A stretch of 64,000 nt of DNA, taken from NCBI GenBank assembly GCA_948567375.1, contig OX419762.1, positions 19,026,727 through 19,090,726 on the forward strand. The letters are read 5' to 3'. Below the pieces are notes generated by a model. It was given only the letters and a program-made list of their open reading frames with translations. It ran no database searches and was not told the origin of the DNA. Below, piece by piece: positions 45,444 through 56,953 of this stretch. Both the position numbers and the translations under genes were made by a program. The stretch comes from Lunularia cruciata. Its lineage: Eukaryota; Streptophyta; Marchantiopsida; Lunulariales; Lunulariaceae. How positions within the stretch are numbered: position 1 is the first letter of the stretch; every line of letters starts with the position of its first letter.

Positions 45444-47852
45444 ATGTCCGCGGATTTCCAGTGGAACAAGAGATTGACGACTGCCAAGGGAGAAGTTACA
45501 AATTCGGAGAGGTAGTAAATTGATGGCATACAGTTCTTTCTCATTGCCCGGTCGATCAGAGCCGAGCTGACGAGTTCTGGAGATGTGGTGATTCGGTGCG
45601 TTCTTAATAAATGATTCATTCGTAGGATTATAAGATTCACCAATAAGTTTGCTCCTGCGACCAGTTTCAGGGTTCTCAAGTTTCACCAGCTAAGGTCTTT
45701 TCTTATCTCATAGTACCAAAGCTCATCACTCTCGTTTGAAAGGTTTTCGACCAAGTCCAATGCTAAAACAGCTGTTAGTCGTTGAAATTCAATACTTGAA
45801 ACCTTTGATCCAGAGCTTTCGGATGAATATTTGTTGGTAATACTAATTCATCCGAAGAGGCCTGAAAAGTCTTTAGGTTTTAGCCGAGTGAATACAACAG
45901 TCAACAATCAATGCCGAAATACTCCATGAACAACCAGAAGGAGAGCAGGAAAGTAAGATCAGGCTGGTCATCCTAGAAAGCCTTCATAGAAAGCAAAAAG
46001 TACCGGAGTCCTAAGTCGATGCATGCAAGATTAGATTTCCTAGTTATGCAACCCGCATCCATTGGTTACCAACTTTATCTCTTCCATCAATTATAACTCC
46101 TCTTCGCTTTGCATTAATGAGAAATGTATGGTAGAGTGGAAGATAGCTTCTGCCATTCTGTTTTGCAAATTTGACGCTGCTTACAAGCCAGTGAAGCTTC
46201 GTATGGCAAGCCAGTGAAGCTTCTTATGGATTTGATCTACTAGCACAAGCTTGAAAACTGATGTAAAAGAAAACTCTACCTGTGAGGTTCCAGAAAAGGT
46301 TCACGACACAATGTGTTCATGTGTTCAAATCGATGGACTAACAATATATTTTCCTGCTCCCAAACCTGGAGTTTTCCTCGACCCGGGATTCGTGTCCTTA
46401 AGCTTAAGCTTAAGTCAAGTATCTCCTTAAGCTTGTACGAACATTGTATTGTATATGCATGAAATTCACATCAGGAAACATGCTACTACTGCCGTAAGGC
46501 AAAGTACCACAGATTCTTTCCAGCAATTTCTGACGCACTTTAATACCGAATTTAGATCATTCTAGTTCCGGGAGTTTTTGAAGTTGAAGCTACGACAGTA
46601 GTATCACCTAAGAAAATTTGTGTATAGATGAACCTGTGAGACTTCACTCAGCATTATAGATTGTATGATGGACAGAAAATGAAATGATGGAGAATGTCCA
46701 TTGAGAAATATTCGACTCTGCAACACGCACTTCCATCACTGGTTTCATCCATCTTGCTTATGTGAACACAACAGACACAGTGGATGCTGTACCTACGTCA
46801 CCAAGTATGTGTGGGTCACTTTTATCTTGAGCGTTCAGGAGAAGGTGAATAGCACCTCAAACCAAAACCCCAGCAAAATTCAGGATGCTCTAAATGTCTT
46901 TCCTTCATACATTACGGGGCTAAATCCTCTGATTAGGATGTGATTGCTACAACCTGGTGGTCCCATGTCAAGAAAAACTTGCTGCATTCAGGAGTAGGAC
47001 ATTAAACACATTCAAAGAACTACACCTGGAACGGAGTTTACATGTAAGTTCTTCACACTCAATAATTCAGCTTATTCGAAGTAAACTAAAGAAAGGAGAT
47101 ATATGGTAGATTTAGACAAGTTTTACAGAACTGATTAAGGTTTTGGAGACAAGGGGACATAATAGCAGAGAGACCTAACCTCAAATTGGCCACTGAAGAT
47201 TAACAGGCAGAGGAAGGAAAGAAAAAAGGCTGCCTGACTAAGCTCGCCCACAACATTATTTCAACAGGACAGATTGCACCCCCTCTTGCACCACTTGACA
47301 GCACTAACTAAAGTTTTTGACCAATCTGACATGCGTAAATATTTCAAGATCCACGTGAACTCCTCGTGAACTTGTGTTGTTCTGTCCATTCCATACCTGC
47401 CCTACACTATACCCACGTGTTTATCAAAAGAATTTCCCGAGGAAAAGTACACCATTATCGTTCACCAAAAGGGGCCTGCATAAGCTCGAAGGCCTTGTCC
47501 AGAAGCTGTCAAGAAAATCGTGGACCATCGTTAGGGATCACAACCACGTAACGTCGATCACCATATGCAAGAAATTGTGGGACTTGGTTATTGTCGGCAC
47601 TTCTCGTGGAAAGCATTTTAAAGCACTTATGAACAAAACTCAAAGATATTGAGTTTTCATAGTGTTAGACCCATACGAGTCAGGGTAAAGCGGAATCCCT
47701 TCAAAGTCTCTGATCCCATAGGGCCCAGCGACCTACAAAACCTCTCCAAGTCGTATATGCATGCTAACGTAAAAAGCCGTAATAACACGATCAGAAGTAA
47801 AATCTGAAGTAAATACTTGACAAATGCGATCACAGGTGAAGAAGAAGCCTAC
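45444..47852. other. Intergenic, possible missing 3' exons of the minus-strand gene
   Basis: No recognisable domain on either strand. A 23-bp tandem duplication (GCCAGTGAAGCTTC twice) lies at 46,187-46,225, and a CTTAAG/AAGCTTAAG cluster at about 46,400. If the minus-strand gene at 47.9-48.7 kb has further exons they should be here, but I could not identify them. Confidence 0.35.
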
Positions 47853-48689
47853 CTTGCTGAAGGTCTTCAATTCGCGGCCTATGGGGTCAAGAGCCTTCAT
47901 GCTGAGATTTCCTGGCAAAGGTAGAGGCCACACCTAAACATCCAGCACATCAATTAATTCCTGGAATATATATATATATACCCACATATTCCACACAAAA
48001 GATCTTAATATCCTTCACAAGCCGACTGCAAAAAACGCACCTGGACTCCAAGCAATCTCACAGGTCTGGTAAGACCAGGAATGATACAATCAGGGCCCGC
48101 TGGCTCCACAAAAGCTTCTGACGCTAGTCCATATCCAATGGGATCTGGATGCTGCACAGGCCAAACATAAATTACATAACAATAAGATCATCGAATGCTT
48201 CATGAAAAACACGAAAAATTATGTAGCTCTGAGTTGTGATCAAAACCAGTAAACCCTTCCACACTGAAAATTTCAAACTGGACGTTGGCTAAAACCCCAA
48301 CTGAATCCACTAATCTACCAAACAAAGACTAAAACTCACAGGTGACCAAGCACGGTGAGACAAACACCTTTCCCAAAGAGAACTACCAGGGGCATTCCTG
48401 CAGAGCATAAGGCTGGAAAACAATCCATGAAACCTTCCCTTCCACTCTGTAGAGAAATCCCAATTTAACCAGCTCCACCTTAATGTTTATGAAGAAGATT
48501 GAAAGGGAAGAATTCACGAGAAAATTCAGAGACCTTAACAACGCTCATTGCGTAGCTGAAATTAGGACCCTCGCGTACAGAGCACACTACACCCTGAGAG
48601 ATTTTGGGGACCGTCTTCTCCCCTGTGGCCGCTCTCCATGGTGCATCTTCCGCAAATTTACGAGAGGTGGTACCCCTCTTCGGGGCCAT
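47853..48689 (-). CDS. Unidentified plant gene, three 5' exons (3' end not found)
   Basis: Minus-strand model: exon 1 48689-48534 (MAPKRGTTSRKFAEDAPWRA... ending SYAMSVVK, 52 codons), exon 2 48151-48041 (HPDPIGYGLASEAFVEPAGP... ending VRLLGVQ, 37 codons), exon 3 47933-47853 (VWPLPLPGNLSMKALDPIGR... ending ELKTFSK, 27 codons). All junctions are GT-AG and phase 0, and every exon is open only in this register, so the gene is very likely real. If exon 3 is not spliced, the frame runs on to a stop near 47,735. No catalytic motif, membrane segment or known domain is recognised; it reads like a compact conserved plant protein. A GA-rich tract lies about 100 nt upstream of the ATG. Confidence 0.65.
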
Positions 48690-48786
48690 GATTGTTATCC
48701 TCTGCGTTTACAAAATTGGCGACTCAATTGCTCTCTTCCTGCATACTCATTTCTTCTGGCAATAGTAGACAGATTCCTTTCTCATT

Positions 48787-48820
48787 CTCTCTCTCTCTCT
48801 CTCCCTCTCTCTCTCTCTCT
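48787..48820 (-). promoter_or_regulatory. (GA)n tract upstream of the minus-strand gene
   Basis: A CT repeat on the plus strand (GA on the coding strand) of about 34 bp with one interruption, 98 nt upstream of the ATG at 48,689. GA repeats are common in plant core promoters and 5' UTRs and bind BPC-type proteins. Here the role is inferred from position. Confidence 0.5.
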
Positions 48821-48830
48821 CGATCTCTTT

Positions 48831-51800
48831 TCCTGAAGAAGAAGATAACGCCCTTCCTGTCACCACTGATGACCTGGAAGCCCTTTCCTTATTCTCCTTC
48901 TCTGAGCAATCTTTCCGAGGGAATTTACGAAGCTTTCCTTAGATATGAACTTGAGGAGAATAGTAATTTATCTACGGTAGATCCGACTGTATCCTTCTTT
49001 TCCTACGTGTCCATATTCTCTGTACTTGTATTGTACAATCGCACACAGTGACCGCGCGATTCCCGCTGTTATCCCACGTACTCGGTAGGCGTTTCAATTC
49101 GGAAATCTCAGTAATGGTTACCGGCATGAGGTGACCACATGTGACAATGCCGGGGACACTGGATAGAGACGATTTGATGTGGGAATGAACCGGTTTAGAT
49201 AAAAAGTTTATGGAATTTATAAGGAAATTAGAACATGAGTCAAAAAAATTTAATTTACAAGTAAAAATTAAGACTCTTTTTATTCAAATATAAAAGTCAT
49301 CTCCTGACATTTTTCATAAAAAATTTAGAAGAAATATCTATAAATTAAACTATAGAATAATTACGCGTTTGTAACAACCTTATTGAAAACCCGGACCGCG
49401 CGACGGCTTGAAAATGTCGAATTAATCCTTCTTGAGTATCCTCCCAGCCCATACAAGCTCAGTTGTAGTTGGCAAGGTTAAGATTAAATCGATAGAGAAA
49501 GCTCGCATCGCTGAAAGAGGATGTTAAGACGACGCTGGAGACAAATTCATTGTTGACAAACTATCAATCTAAACAACAATTATTGGTCGTCTCTTTTATG
49601 TATATGTCTCTAGCCATCTTTTAATCAGAGTCAAAACTTCATCCACTTTCATGTTATATCCAGTAGCGAGTTCACTATTTGACGGGTCGACCACCTTCAT
49701 GTGTCTCCCGGCTTCACTTAAGTACAGCACCTTCACCCTACTAAACAAAATTGTAATTATAAAATACTAGCATCTTCTTATATCGAGAGCACTGCCTTTG
49801 TCATCATCATCAGATCAAATCATGTGTTATGGAATTTTCTTCTTCTATCTTTTATACTCAGCATTGAAACGCTATGATAAAGTAAGGGATAAAGACTGGT
49901 AGAGACAAATTGTAAGTTCTTATACCTTAGCCAAAGTTCAGCTTATAAAGTAAAATAAGAAATAAAGAGTGGCAGTGACAAAGTGTAAGTTCATATACTC
50001 AACGTTATAAGTAGTGCGTGATTAATGCTTACAGCTATAGTAATTTTTAGTTAGATAAGTGTTTTAACCGAAAAGGTCAAACCAGATTCATCAAAGGTTG
50101 GGACTACCATTGGAGTGTGGAGCATCACCTCACCTCGTTCCTCATGGATGTACAAACGATACAAGAATTTTAAATCCCACTAGTAAATCAAGACATTTAT
50201 ATATTTTTTATTTTTTTCATAGTTTACATTCCATGTATGACTCAGTATCGTTAAATGCTTTTCCATATGTAATTCTTGTTTATATATGTCCTAAGAGATG
50301 CGAGTGGGCATTTTCGAGCTATAGTTTGCATACTAACAAATCTATAAATAAATAATAAAAATGTGCACATTTCATAAGTACATATAAAATTAAAAGAATA
50401 CACACAAGTAGTTATTTGACAAATTATTCATAAATTTACAAAGAAATACAGCAAATATAGATATATGCAAATAAAGATAGCATGAGAAAATATTTGTTGA
50501 AAGGTAAAGACCCTTTAAATTCTAAATTCTATGGTTCTAAATTTACTAATATTATTTTCTATCTTTCACTTATGTCACATAAAATAAATATATAGATTAA
50601 CCAGTTAATTTTTATGTATAAGATAAGATGAAGCTATAAAGATAAATAAACCAAGTTATATTAATTAGTCTTATATTTAAATTAGGGCTAAGAGCTCAAG
50701 CTCAACTAAAATTATTTCATTAGTCTTATCAATCATATAGTAAAGAGGATTACCTTAATATGAGAGAAATGAACTAATAATGAAAAGATGTTCAATTCAA
50801 CAAATTGAAAAGATGCTACTACTATCACCCTCCTACTATTGTGGCAGATTAATTTCATCAATGAATTAGTGAATTAAGTTAAATTTTTGATTTAGATTAA
50901 GCATTGAATTTCATCTACCATGAACTAAATCTAGAAAGTATAGATTACTCATTCTAGAACGGAGATGAGTAGTTGAACTCATGAACTATATTGAGTTCAT
51001 GAGTTCTATAGAGATGAGAGTTGAACTCATGAACTACATTCACTATATTTTCACACCTCTTGTCAATAATTTTGAATCTCTAGTCAATTTGGAGAGTTCT
51101 AAATTAGCATATGGTTTTGTGTCCTTCCCAAATTTGGTTGTGGATTCCCAAGCATCATGCTAAAGCAGCATTTAGCTTGAAGCAGGTGTTGGAGTTCAGA
51201 GGAGGTGCTTTGGAGCTCGTTTAGTTTGTAAGTTCTAAAAATTAGATGTTGAACTTGAACTTGCTAATTATGCTAAAATTTGTAAACTAAGAAATTACTT
51301 GAAGAAAAATTTCTTCACTCTAGGTTGCAAGGTTTGTTTTGTCTAAATTATCTCTTCAAGCTTAGGGCGTGAAGTTACTAGCAATTTTCTAGACTTTCAT
51401 AGAGTTTGATTTCTCCTTTCCTCGTTGTTCAGAAGTTGAAAGGACTAATTGGTAAACAAATGAGAGCAAACATTGAGTTAATCATGCCATAGGCAATCCC
51501 ATATGAAATGAAAGAATGAAATAAGTAAGTGAATTGAAATTTCAAAAACTAATTTGAGCTACATTCACAATCACAATTGAGCAAAGATAATTACAATGTA
51601 TACATGATCAATGGTACTCTTGTTGTTGTTGAATCAAATACACCTACTTATCTAGGTTTTCCCAAGAATAAAAATCACCTTAACTTAACAACTAGATTAG
51701 AGTGTTGTTTTATAGCTTTATATATTCTCTTCTTTTTTCCTTTTCTAAAATCAAGTACTTCTACTTGATGCTCTAATCTTGCTATTGTTAGTATAATTGA

Positions 51801-53264
51801 TAGGATCTCTTACTTCCATTATCAGGTTTAATGTAAAGTAATGTTATTTGATATACTAATCTTGCTAATCTACTCTTTGTTTTATAGTTGGATAGACTTG
51901 GATTAAGTACATGTTTGCAACACTATACTACTGCCTTCACTATCAGGTTTCACGTCAAGTAATGTTATTTGATATACTAATCTTGCTGGTCTACTCTTTG
52001 TTTTATAGTTGGATATAGTTGGATCAAGTACATGTATGAAATATTGTTAGAATAAGCTAGTGGTAAGGATATTTTGTTTATCGATAATTACAATCAAGTT
52101 CTAAAGATCATTTCTTTAAATGTCTCGTATGATCTCAATAGAATTGGATTGAGATATGCATCTAATTTTAGTGACTTATTGATTGAACTGCTCAATACAA
52201 TCTATGGTTGTAGGAGATTATACTCCTTATAGATTTCAATGGTGGAACTATGATTATTTAGAAAATAAAGTCTAGTTTGATTTGATTTGATTTTAGGATT
52301 GATAACCTCTCTCACCAAATTTGGAAGAGATGTGGAAATCAAAACAAAGTAGTTTAATTTTTTGCTAATTTATTACTCTCCAACTTGACAAGAAACTCAA
52401 AATTATTAGGAATGGTGTAGAAATATAGTAAATGGGTGTGAAGATATCAATTCCCAAATAAATGACTGTTGTTTATGGAGAAGTTACAATGATCATTGTT
52501 TATGGAGAAGTTAAAATAGTCTTTTTTTTTATTAAATGATACAAATTTCTAAATGGTAATTAAAGATTTGGTTTCTCTGGCTTCAAACACAATATTATTT
52601 CCTTTTGTTACATAGGCATAAAGAATAATAGCCTCCTTTTTGTTCTTTGAACTAAAATGATAAGGAAGAGAGGCCCAAGACTCAAATTGATGGAGATATA
52701 ATTTTCATCCATTATTTACATCCTTGAGAAATTAAGATTTTTGGTTCACTTTGTTCATTTCAAATATAATAATAATAAGAATAATAATGTTATGTTTCTT
52801 TCACTTGGCACTCATATTCATCTTGTAAGTTTAGTTGTTGCCAATTCCTAATACTCTCCAAACTTTCTATCTTACAAATAAGGAGGCATCCACCTTCATG
52901 GATATGCTTGAGTGCAAAATGAGATTTTTTGCCAAACTTCTACCCACATCATGCACTTTTGTTGTACTAATGTATTGGTGTAATACCATTAGCTAGACAT
53001 ATTATCTAGAGGTGGAAATTGGTTTGGTAATATTTAGAAGGATGTTATGTATAATGGTCTAAGTAGATCAGATAGAGCCATTACCAAAATAGTACTTCCA
53101 CTAATAGGTAGGGGTACAAAACACCTTGAAAACTTTAGAGCTAATTTTGGAGGCCTAAATGGCTAAATTGGGCCTTGAAAAATGAAAGAATTCCCTTCCT
53201 TTTGGGAAAATTACATGGCTTGCTCACCCCTTGTTGGTCTTATTGAGAGCTTTCCAATGATATC
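48831..53264. other. AT-rich intergenic region
   Basis: From about 49.2 kb on the DNA is AT-rich with frames under 90 codons and no recognised domain. Local repeats: a self-complementary patch around TTGAACTCATGAACT at 50,970-51,035, the tandem repeat at 51,820, and a short duplication of TTGTTTATGGAGAAGTTA at 52,468-52,515. From about 53,040 the sequence may be the upstream part of the LTR of element E. Confidence 0.4.
51820..52050 (+). repeat. Two-copy tandem repeat, period 121 bp
   Basis: Copies start at 51,820 and 51,941 with TATCAGGTTT, share TAATGTTATTTGATATACTA and CTACTCTTTGTTTTATAG, and end with AAGTACATGTWTG. Copies differ by scattered substitutions. No coding frame. Confidence 0.8.
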
Positions 53265-53577
53265 TCACCCATGCTATTCTAAGCTTCTTATAGGAAGATT
53301 CTCCAAAGATTCCCTCCAATTAAACTTATTTGACCATCCAGATAGGACAAGGATTCACATGTCACCAATCCATGCAACTAATCTAAAGGTGGAGCTTGTT
53401 AACATGTCACTAGTCCATGTATCTGATCCAAGGGTGGAACTCCCTTTGAATGCATACTCTTTGCTATATAATAAAGACAAGATGCTCCTTTGGAGCATCA
53501 GAGTATTGAGGGATGAAGCCTTGTGTTTCTTCTCTTGTATTTCACTTGGGAGTTCTCTTGTCCTTGGAATAATATAA
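53265..53577 (+). repeat. LTR of element E (plus-oriented copy)
   Basis: This stretch matches 55,352-55,040 in inverted orientation over about 310 bp. It has a TATA-like box, TATATAATAAAG (53,466-53,477), and is followed immediately by TGGTGTTAGAGC (53,578-53,589), a near match to the initiator-Met primer site TGGTATCAGAGC. This makes it the 3' end of a plus-strand LTR. The LTR start, probably farther left, is not defined. A 131-codon open frame runs through it but also through the inverted copy in degenerate form, so I treat it as non-genic. Confidence 0.6.
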
Positions 53578-53589
53578 TGGTGTTAGAGC
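53578..53589 (+). other. Primer-binding site of element E
   Basis: TGGTGTTAGAGC, two mismatches from the primer site of element C. It lies directly after the LTR end. Confidence 0.45.
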
Positions 53590-54479
53590 AATTATTTTAA
53601 TCTAAGAGAGTGGATCTCCCTCCTAAGAGGAACATGGACTATTGAGACTAAGTAATTTTGAGAGGAGAAAATGTAGTGCAATCGATAAATTGGGGGTGTT
53701 TTAGAGAGTGGATGGGATGTATGCTCTTGTAAGAAGATTTCCTACATCTTGCTTTCTATTCTTGAATCCATTTCACTCAAAATTATGTACCTCCAGCATG
53801 AGAAAGTGAGAATATATATCATTTACCATTTTAGAACAAAGTTCATGAACATAATCATAATTTGCCAAACCCGATGATTCTACGTATGGTGATATACAAT
53901 AAAGAGTGGTATTTGACAATCCATAATCCACAATCTACAATTTTTTTTATAATATAATGGATCTCTATATACCAAATCCTCTCACTTTCAACACTCAAGT
54001 AGAAATTCATTATGTAGTTAGACCAAAAGTAATATTTAGAGATTTTGTAATTTGCAATTTTGGTGAGGAATATTATCAATAATTGATAGCCTTTAAGCTC
54101 CCAATGGTGGTCCCAACTATTTTTGCTCCCTCATGAATGATCATATTAACCTTCTATTGAAGTAGGAAGTAGCAATTTAGCATTTGCTATGTGTATAAAT
54201 CATGGAGCTATAGTTGTAGGATTTGATGTAAGGAATGTAGGGGATGTTGAATCAATTTCAAAAGATCAAGATGACAATGGAGGCATTGTCATCAAGTACA
54301 TATTTTCAAAAATGATCAGATAATGCAAGAAGGAGAATCATCCCAAAACCCAATACCAACTACCAAAGTACTTAGAGAGTCATTCATGTTGATGACACCA
54401 ACCTCGATCAACAATGAAGTCATTTTGTTAATACGGATGAAGAAGATGTACAACATCAAGCCTTAAAAGAGACAATGTT

Positions 54480-55035
54480 CCATGGGATCCAAAAATTGGA
54501 TTTCAAGAATAAATTGATACTTTTGAATATTCAAAATGAGATACCCAATCATTCCACCAGTGTGTTTGCATATGGGTACTTAACCAAATCAAGCCCTCAC
54601 ATGGTATAATGCTTAGGAATGACCAATGTTGATAAAAGAAAGAGAGATCACTTGGAAGGCAATCCAATTTTTGGATTTTGTGCAAATAGCTCAAACCGGA
54701 CTACAAGAATTGAAGCAAAAGAATAGCGTACAAAACTATATGGAGATATTCTTGATCTATAGGTTATGATAACCAACATGAGTTCAATAGAAGTTCTTGA
54801 TAATTTGAAATAGGAGTTAAAAGAGAAAATTTGCCAAGAGGTAATGGTATAAAATCCTCACATTATTTTTGAAGCCATTGCGTTTGCTTAGGGAATAGCA
54901 AGAGCACTTTGAAGAGGTAAAAGGGTAGTCTCTATTCAACACTATTGACCAAAGACACTACACTTTGGTGGCCCAATTCCTCTAGAATTGGGCAACATTT
55001 GGTTTCAAGACCAAGGAGCATGAATGTTCTAAGGA
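54480..55035 (+). pseudogene. Gag fragment of element E
   Basis: Plus-strand translation, across stops, gives GLQELKQKNSVQNYMEIFLI, then MSSIEVLDNLK, then ELKEKICQEVMV and NPHIIFEAIAFA. This is the gag capsid pattern of plant Ty3/gypsy elements (…SVQEYxxxF…, …LKxxIxxEVxxxxPxTIxEAIxxA…). It ends near GFKTKEHECSKENGA just before the inverted LTR copy. The interval 53,590-54,480 between primer site and gag is AT-rich with nothing recognised. Confidence 0.55.
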
Positions 55036-55039
55036 GAAC

Positions 55040-55352
55040 GGTGCTAGTTTAATACTCCAAGGATAGGAGAACTCTCCAAGAGAGATACAAGAGAGAAAAC
55101 ACAAGCTTCACACTCAATACTCCGATGCTCCAAAAAAACACCTTCTCTTTATTATACGATAAAGAGGATCCTCTCAAAGGAAGCTCCACCCTTGGATCAA
55201 ATACATGGATTGATGACATGTCAGCGGGCTCCACCCTTAGATTAGTTGCTTGGATGGGTGACATATCAGTCCTTGTCCTATCTAGTTGGTCAAACAAGTT
55301 TGACCAAAGGGAATATTTTGGGAATTTTCTTATAAGAAGCTCATAATTGCAT
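55040..55352 (-). repeat. Inverted second copy of the element E LTR
   Basis: Reverse complement of 53,265-53,577 with moderate divergence (shared protein-level and DNA-level blocks such as GCTCCACCCTTGGATC, and a TATA region around 55,150). It is cut off at 55,358 by the 5' LTR of element C. Two LTRs in opposite orientation cannot belong to one simple insertion. Confidence 0.75.
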
Positions 55353-55358
55353 GGGTAA

Positions 55359-55782
55359 TGTAACAATATGGAGTTTAGTGACGAAGTTAGTCGGGCTTAC
55401 AAAGTAGAGAATAAGACAAAATAGCCTAGCATATTCTAGAAGCATCTAAGAAGCTTCTTAGGAAGCTTCCCAACTAGTTAACTTGCGCCCTAAGCAGGTA
55501 GCTTCTAGAAGGAAGCTTCTAGAAGCTTCTAACTAACTTAGCTTGCACGCCAAGAAGGCGGCTTCTAGAAGGAAGCTTCTTGAGAAACTTCCTAGTTAAC
55601 TTGGCTTGCACTCCAAGAAAGCGGCTCAAGGAAACTTCTTGAGAAAGCTTCAAGGGTCTTGTATGCTACCTATAAATACCAAGGCCAAAGCTCATGCTAG
55701 GCATTCGGAGTTTTCCCTCATTCAAGTGTCCCAATGTGAGCTTCCATTCTCCTATTTCTCTCCTCGGTTTTGGTCTTTTACA
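55359..55782 (+). repeat. 5' LTR of element C
   Basis: Starts TGTAACAATATGG and ends CTTTTACA, with the TG...CA ends typical of LTRs. A TATA box, TATAAATACC, lies at 55,671-55,680. Upstream of it are clusters of GAA/TTC units (55,450-55,650). The match to the 3' LTR is about 97%. Confidence 0.95.
55440..55650 (+). promoter_or_regulatory. Heat-shock-element-like GAA/TTC arrays in the 5' LTR
   Basis: The clearest block is GAAgcTTCtaGAAgcTTC at 55,512-55,529: four perfectly alternating 5-bp units, the consensus binding site of heat-shock factors. It is preceded by TTCtaGAAg at 55,503. Further units occur at about 55,451-55,468 (AAGCTTCTTAGGAAGCTTCC), 55,563-55,590 and 55,631-55,650. They lie 20-220 bp upstream of the TATA box, as expected for promoter elements. 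The same pattern is in the 3' LTR (60,733-60,750) and the solo LTR. Confidence 0.6.
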
Positions 55783-55783
55783 T

Positions 55784-55795
55784 TGGTATCAGAGC
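55784..55795 (+). other. Primer-binding site of element C
   Basis: TGGTATCAGAGC starts two bases after the 5' LTR end. It is complementary to the 3' end of initiator methionine tRNA, the usual primer for plant LTR retrotransposons. Confidence 0.9.
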
Positions 55796-56053
55796 GAGGT
55801 TGGGATGGATGGAATTTATGGACCACCAAATCCACTTCCGCCAAACCATTGGGACTTTCGTGTCCAGATATTACCAAAGCATCGTTTCACACAATTCATC
55901 ACCTCACGCTTTGGGCAGGATTTTCTACATATGATCACCGTGTCAGAGGAACCCTTGATACTTCCAGTTGTAACTTATGGAGAACGGTGGACGTGTTGTA
56001 TCTACGTGTTAATCAACTAGATAAATTGCAGGTAGTGGAATAGAGTAGTAGCG
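55796..56053 (+). other. Leader of element C
   Basis: About 260 bp between primer site and gag start. A 145-codon frame spans the LTR and leader but stops at 56,041 and has no domain, so I do not call it a gene. Confidence 0.5.
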
Positions 56054-56953
56054 ATGGCGGCAATACCGGATGTTATCCTTGCAATGCAACAACAAATTGA
56101 GCATCTTACTCGATTGTTGGATGAACGAGACCAGCAACGACGAGAACAGATAGACAGAGCGCCGGTTCGAGATGGAGAAGATCGCATTTGATTTCCGAAA
56201 CCCAAGGTGTTTGAAGGCAAGAATCTTCCAAGCACAGTGAAGAATTTTGTATTTGACTGTGAACGTTACTTTGAAGCCACCAATCTTCAAGACGAGCGGA
56301 AACAAATTCTCTTGGCTTCTAGCCAATTGGATGGAGTGGCAAAACTTTGGTGGCGATTCTGAGTAGAAAGAGCTGAACGACAAATTGTTACACCAATTTT
56401 TACATGGGCAGAATTCAAGGATGCAATACTTGGTCGATTTCAAACTATAAATGCCACCCGAGCTGCACGAGATAAATTGGCGGAGTTGAGGCAGATTGGC
56501 TTAGTGAGAAGTTACATCACACAATTTCAGAATATCATCATGCAAATTCCAGATATCCAAGAAGGTGAAGTTCTGGATCGATTTGTGCGAGGATTGAAGT
56601 CACAAACCAGATTGGAGGTGACCATGCGAGAGCCACAGAATGTAGAACAAGCCATGCAATTGGCTGAGCGTTTTGATTCTTTAGTTGCGACAACTTGGTC
56701 TCGACCTCAACTTACACAAAACCCACCAGTACCACGAGTGGAAGAACCGGTACTAATGGAGATTGATGCTATCCAACGAAGACCACTTGGCACAACAGAT
56801 AGAGAAAGATTACGACAAAATGGAGGTTGTTTTTATTGTCGCCAGTTGGGGCATCGTATTGCTGAATGTCCACTCAAGAATGGAAGACCTCGACAAGTTG
56901 CCCAAGTGGAGGTTGTGGAGCGGAATGATCAGGGAAACGAGGAATCCCAGTAG
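56054..56953 (+). pseudogene. Gag of element C (two premature TGA stops)
   Basis: The frame of 299 codons starts MAAIPDVILAMQQQIEHL (coiled-coil-like) and continues through the capsid region (FEGKNLPSTVKNFVFDCERY, WAEFKDAILGRF, SYITQFQNIIMQIPDIQEGE). It ends with the nucleocapsid knuckle CFYCRQLGHRIAEC and stops at TAG 56,951-56,953. Premature TGA codons sit at 56,189 and 56,360; both are one C-to-T change from CGA (Arg). No frameshift is present. Gag would form the particle and package the RNA. The end of the frame overlaps the pol frame by 25 nt, with a -1 frameshift signal. Confidence 0.9.

Noticed and set aside
46396-46440. CTTAAGCTTAAGCTTAAG cluster
   Set aside because: Low-complexity and self-complementary, but no context suggesting a function.
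47374-47652. 92-codon plus-strand frame between the EF-hand gene and the minus-strand gene
   Set aside because: No domain recognised and composition similar to neighbouring non-coding DNA.
53182-53577. A 131-codon open frame in the element E region
   Set aside because: It coincides with an LTR that has a TATA box and is followed by a primer-binding site, and its inverted copy at 55.0-55.35 kb carries the same frame in degenerate form. I treat it as repeat sequence.
55606-56043. A 145-codon frame across the 5' LTR and leader of element C
   Set aside because: It covers LTR, primer site and leader and contains no domain; an open frame here is coincidental.
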